Assembly: GCA_044238965.1 (NCBI GenBank)
Contig: JBIICJ010000019.1
Span: 1 to 27,217 of the forward strand
Length of the DNA stretch: 27,217 nt
Reading direction: 5' to 3'
DNA from: Micavibrio_B sp044238965
GTDB taxonomy: Bacteria > Pseudomonadota > Alphaproteobacteria > Micavibrionales > Micavibrionaceae
Positions 24,655-27,217 of the stretch are shown here, piece after piece. The notes beneath the pieces are model-generated. The model was not told the origin of the DNA, searched no databases, and saw only the letters and a list, made by a program, of their open reading frames with translations. Every line of letters starts with the position of its first letter. Position 1 is the first letter of the stretch. The translations under genes were made by a program, and so were the position numbers.

Positions 24655-25542
24655 ATGGGCTTCACCCTGCCATTATGGGGTATATTGGGATTAGCGGTTG
24701 CATTTATTTCTACCTTTGTTCCGTTAATCCAAGAACGATATAAAGCCGAACCATTTCCATTAGTGATGTGGATGAAAATTGTGGTGGCTATCATCACATT
24801 ACCGTTCTTATTGCTTCATGAAACCATTCCCACAAACGCAAAATTTTTTATCTCAACATTTCTATCGGCCTGTGTGTGGGCAGTGTCAGATATATTTTAT
24901 TTTAATGCCATTCGCCATGTGGGATCTGGTGTTGTCACGCGCGTTATTCCATCAGCGGTGATTATTACATTTATTGTTTGGACAATGATTGATGCACAAT
25001 TTCGTGCCAATTATTTTTCAGACCCTATTCAAGCCGTTACGATTGCCGCCACAATTTTGATGTCAGTTTTCTTTGCCTTTCGCCTTAGTAAATGCCCCGT
25101 ATCATGGCAAGGTATAAGATTATTATGGTTTGTCTTATTCGCCGTTGCGATCGGCCCCATTTTGGATAAATTATCCATCGGATCGAGCAATGTAAAATCC
25201 GCGCCATATGCCTTTACTTTTGTGCAGGCGATTTTCATGATTCTTTTGTGGCTTTGTTATAACCTCAAATCCCGCGCACTTAAATGGAGTGAATTTATGG
25301 CGCCCCATACAATAAAGGCAGGCGTGGGCGTAGGTATATTCGTTGGCGCCGCAACGATTATGAGATCAATTGCTTATGGTATTGTTGAAAATCCAGCGTA
25401 TTTGTCTGTTGTGATGTTTACCGATGCTTTATGGGTATTATTGGTTTATAAATTAATTGGACGCAAAGAAGATAGCGATATTTGGGCAGGGATTGGAATT
25501 GTGTTTTGCGCAATGGCTTTGATTCTGATAAAGTCGCTATAA
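24655..25542 (+). CDS. DMT/EamA-type membrane transporter
   Basis: A 295-residue hydrophobic protein with about ten predicted membrane helices in two repeats of five, the layout of the drug/metabolite transporter (EamA) superfamily. Typical features are DIFYFNAIRHVGSGVVTRVIPSA at the end of helices 3-4 of the first repeat and RSIAYGIVENPAYLSVVMFT in the second, with LIGRKEDSDIWAGIGIVFCA near the end. It is an inner-membrane protein; substrate unknown. It starts four bases after the infC stop and is probably translated from the infC transcript. The ribosome-binding site is poor, so coupling is likely. A TTG or other later start cannot be ruled out. Confidence 0.75.
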   Translation: MGFTLPLWGILGLAVAFISTFVPLIQERYKAEPFPLVMWMKIVVAIITLPFLLLHETIPTNAKFFISTFLSACVWAVSDIFYFNAIRHVGSGVVTRVIPSAVIITFIVWTMIDAQFRANYFSDPIQAVTIAATILMSVFFAFRLSKCPVSWQGIRLLWFVLFAVAIGPILDKLSIGSSNVKSAPYAFTFVQAIFMILLWLCYNLKSRALKWSEFMAPHTIKAGVGVGIFVGAATIMRSIAYGIVENPAYLSVVMFTDALWVLLVYKLIGRKEDSDIWAGIGIVFCAMALILIKSL

Positions 25543-25577
25543 GTAAAAATATAAAACAATTATATGTGAGGCTGTTC

Positions 25578-25706
25578 ATGTCAAAATTATTTCTTTTATC
25601 ATTATTGGCTTTGTCTGTTGTATCACTATCATCTTGTGGCGGCACGTTTAATGGTGCGGGACAAGATTTAGAAGAATGGGGCAAAACACTACAGGAAACA
25701 TTTTAA
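25578..25706 (+). CDS. Entericidin-like small lipoprotein
   Basis: A 42-residue peptide with a lipoprotein signal: a short basic start, hydrophobic core LFLLSLLALSVV, and lipobox-like LSSC with Cys at residue 20. The mature part, CGGTFNGAGQDLEEWGKTLQ, fits the entericidin EcnA/EcnB pattern of C-(N/G)T-x-x-GAG-D-(I/L)-(Q/E). Entericidins are small outer-membrane-associated lipoproteins, some acting as toxin or antidote in programmed lysis. Function here is not shown. A GTGAGG box lies six to seven bases before the ATG. The end overlaps the possible start of the next gene by 31 bases. A longer in-frame start at 25482 lies inside the transporter gene and is unlikely. Confidence 0.8.
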   Translation: MSKLFLLSLLALSVVSLSSCGGTFNGAGQDLEEWGKTLQETF

Positions 25707-26896
25707 CCTTGCCTGTAGCATTCCGCCGTCCTGATTTTTGGGATATATTTATCATTACATTCATAATCCTAATTTTGGGGGGAATGTTATTCCCCCTCAG
25801 CCTTGGGCTATCCGTGCCTGTCATTGGGCTTATTTCATTTGTTGCGTACGGATGCGTTTATAAATCAATACCGCCAGTATCAACATCATTAGGTATTTGG
25901 TTATTGGTTTTATGCGCATTAATGGGATTGAGCCAATTATGGGCGGTATGGAATGATGATAGTTTCCGTCGCGTCATCAAAGTTGTTAGCATCATCACGC
26001 CATCATTTTTATTGGCGATGGTGGTACAACAATGTCCACCAGAGAAAATTAACGTACATAAAAATTGGATCTTTGCTATTTTATGTGTGCCATTATTTTT
26101 GATTTCTATTCGGCTATATTTCCCGCAATTATTTTTGCCTGCCGTTGATCCATTGGCTATTTCACAATTTATGGATCGATCAAGTTTTAATAAAAACATA
26201 GGATTTATTGCTATGATATTGCCATCTCTGGTGGCATTATCAACTCATAGAAATTACAAACAAAAAATATTTTTCTTATTGGGACTAGTTCCATTATTCA
26301 TCATCACGCAAAGCCAAGCCAGTCAATTAGCGATTATCATCATGGCAGCGGTTGGATTTGGGTTATTGCCATTTTTATCATCATTTACCCGCAAAGCAGT
26401 GGGCGTTGTCTTGATTACATTTGCGCTATTTATGCCGTTCCTGTCCGCCATTGCCTTTGATTTAGTTGAAAAATTACCTTTGTATGAATCATTTATACCA
26501 ACAACAGGATTAATGCGATTAGAAAATTGGGATTTTATCACACGTGAAATTTTAAAATCACCATGGGTTGGGTTCGGCATTGATAGCGCGCGCCATATGA
26601 CATTCACATCTGACAGAGTGTTTTACCCATTAAATGATTTATTGCATCCGCATAATGGATTTTTGCAAATGTGGCTAGATTTTGGTGTGGTGGGCGCGAT
26701 TGTGATGGCAATCGGCATTGGTATTTATATTTCACGACGCACAAATATAATTCACTTCACCGCATTTGTTGGCACAATGATTATTTTATTATTGTCATGG
26801 TCAATTTGGTCATCATGGTTGATTGGTGGTTTATTTGCTGTTCACGCCTTAATTATTTTGGCATCAAAATCCAGACACGACCAATTGACTTCATAG
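25676..26896 (+). CDS. O-antigen ligase-like (Wzy_C) membrane protein
   Basis: A polytopic protein of up to 406 residues of the O-antigen ligase/polymerase (WaaL/Wzy_C) family. It has about ten to twelve membrane helices and a large periplasmic loop late in the protein. In the loop, GLMRLENWDFITREILKSPW, VGFGIDS and LHPHNGFLQMWLDFG are the characteristic signature, including the His of HPHN that is important in WaaL. It would join undecaprenyl-linked polysaccharide to lipid A-core at the outer face of the inner membrane. ATG 25676 overlaps the entericidin-like gene and has an AGAAG too close. An in-frame TTG at 25709 has AGGA 12 bases upstream and is an alternative. The 3' end overlaps the convergent mltA-type gene by 44 bases. 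Confidence 0.82.
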   Translation: MGQNTTGNILTLPVAFRRPDFWDIFIITFIILILGGMLFPLSLGLSVPVIGLISFVAYGCVYKSIPPVSTSLGIWLLVLCALMGLSQLWAVWNDDSFRRVIKVVSIITPSFLLAMVVQQCPPEKINVHKNWIFAILCVPLFLISIRLYFPQLFLPAVDPLAISQFMDRSSFNKNIGFIAMILPSLVALSTHRNYKQKIFFLLGLVPLFIITQSQASQLAIIIMAAVGFGLLPFLSSFTRKAVGVVLITFALFMPFLSAIAFDLVEKLPLYESFIPTTGLMRLENWDFITREILKSPWVGFGIDSARHMTFTSDRVFYPLNDLLHPHNGFLQMWLDFGVVGAIVMAIGIGIYISRRTNIIHFTAFVGTMIILLLSWSIWSSWLIGGLFAVHALIILASKSRHDQLTS

Positions 26897-27217
26897 GCCC
26901 TGCCATTTCTTCGGCATAATCACCATGTCCCCAAAATACATCACCGCGCACAACACCCTTAATTGCGCCGCCCGTATCTTGCGCGATCATTAAACGTTGA
27001 ATGCGTTCATCCGATTTTGTGGGGTGGGCAGCATCAAGAAAAAACGGAACGCCATAGGGATAAATACCATGATCAATAGCGAGTGATCGTTCCGCGATTA
27101 ATGGCACGCCCTGCCCACCAATCGGGCCTGAAATTTTATGATCACCATCAATAAAGCGGAAAAATACATATGATTTATTGGTGCGCATAATGTCTTTGGC
27201 TTCGGCTGGATTTTTTG
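26853..27217 (-). CDS. mltA: Membrane-bound lytic murein transglycosylase A, C-terminal part (start beyond window)
   Basis: The - strand frame is open from the window edge (KNPAEAKDIM...) to the TAA at 26855-26853, about 120 residues. It is the C-terminal part of an MltA-type transglycosylase with its 3D domain. Landmarks are NKSYVFFRF, GPIGGQGVPLIAERSLAID, LMIAQDTGGAIKG and VVRGDVFWGHGDYAEEMAG, ending in GRVWILMP. The conserved aspartates of AQDTGG and RGDVFWG belong to the 3D active site. The enzyme cuts peptidoglycan glycan strands with anhydro-muramyl formation, usually as an outer-membrane lipoprotein. The signal peptide and N-terminal domain lie outside the window. The stop lies inside the convergent ligase-like gene. 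Confidence 0.93.
   Translation of the reverse strand, partial: KNPAEAKDIMRTNKSYVFFRFIDGDHKISGPIGGQGVPLIAERSLAIDHGIYPYGVPFFLDAAHPTKSDERIQRLMIAQDTGGAIKGVVRGDVFWGHGDYAEEMAGPMKSIGRVWILMPK

Noticed and set aside
25482..25577. Longer start for the entericidin-like peptide
   Set aside because: Would lie in the transporter gene and hide the lipoprotein signal; ATG at 25578 gives a clean lipobox protein.

Overview
The window looks like chromosomal DNA of an alphaproteobacterium with moderate to low GC. This rests on gene families and protein style (thrS, infC, the zincin-like family protein, pterin carbinolamine dehydratase, MltA). A Micavibrio/Rhodospirillales-type host is only a guess. Coding density is very high, no gap between genes exceeds about 235 bases, and I saw no rRNA, tRNA, CRISPR array or insertion sequence.

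The centre (about 3.7-20.9 kb) is a type IVB (Dot/Icm-like) secretion locus. On the + strand the order is icmL/dotI, icmK/dotH, icmE/dotG, icmG/dotF, icmC/dotE, icmD/dotP, icmJ/dotN, icmB/dotO, then an unnamed one-TM protein. This matches the order of the Legionella icm region and of the IncI plasmid traM-U region. Hairpins after icmG and after icmJ split it into likely transcription units. Diverging on the - strand is a tightly coupled array of four exported proteins that are paralogs of one another. I do not recognise their family with certainty. An IcmX/TraW-like periplasmic role is the best hypothesis, and this array is the most novel part of the window.

The left flank holds the 3'-truncated end of an alpha/beta hydrolase gene, a GT4 and a GT9 (heptosyltransferase-type) glycosyltransferase, a zincin-like protein whose HExxH motif is lost, and a pterin-4a-carbinolamine dehydratase.

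The right flank holds a Nudix-like gene broken by a ten-base homopolymer, then thrS and infC, with infC probably starting at AUA. After these come a DMT-type transporter, an entericidin-like lipoprotein, an O-antigen-ligase-like membrane protein, and the 3' end of an mltA-type lytic transglycosylase gene cut by the window edge.

Together the secretion genes would build the inner-membrane/periplasmic scaffold (DotI, DotF, DotG, DotH, DotE, DotP), one ATPase (DotO) and one coupling-complex subunit (DotN). DotA, DotB, DotC, DotD, DotL, DotM and IcmS/W are not in this window and must lie elsewhere if the machine is complete.
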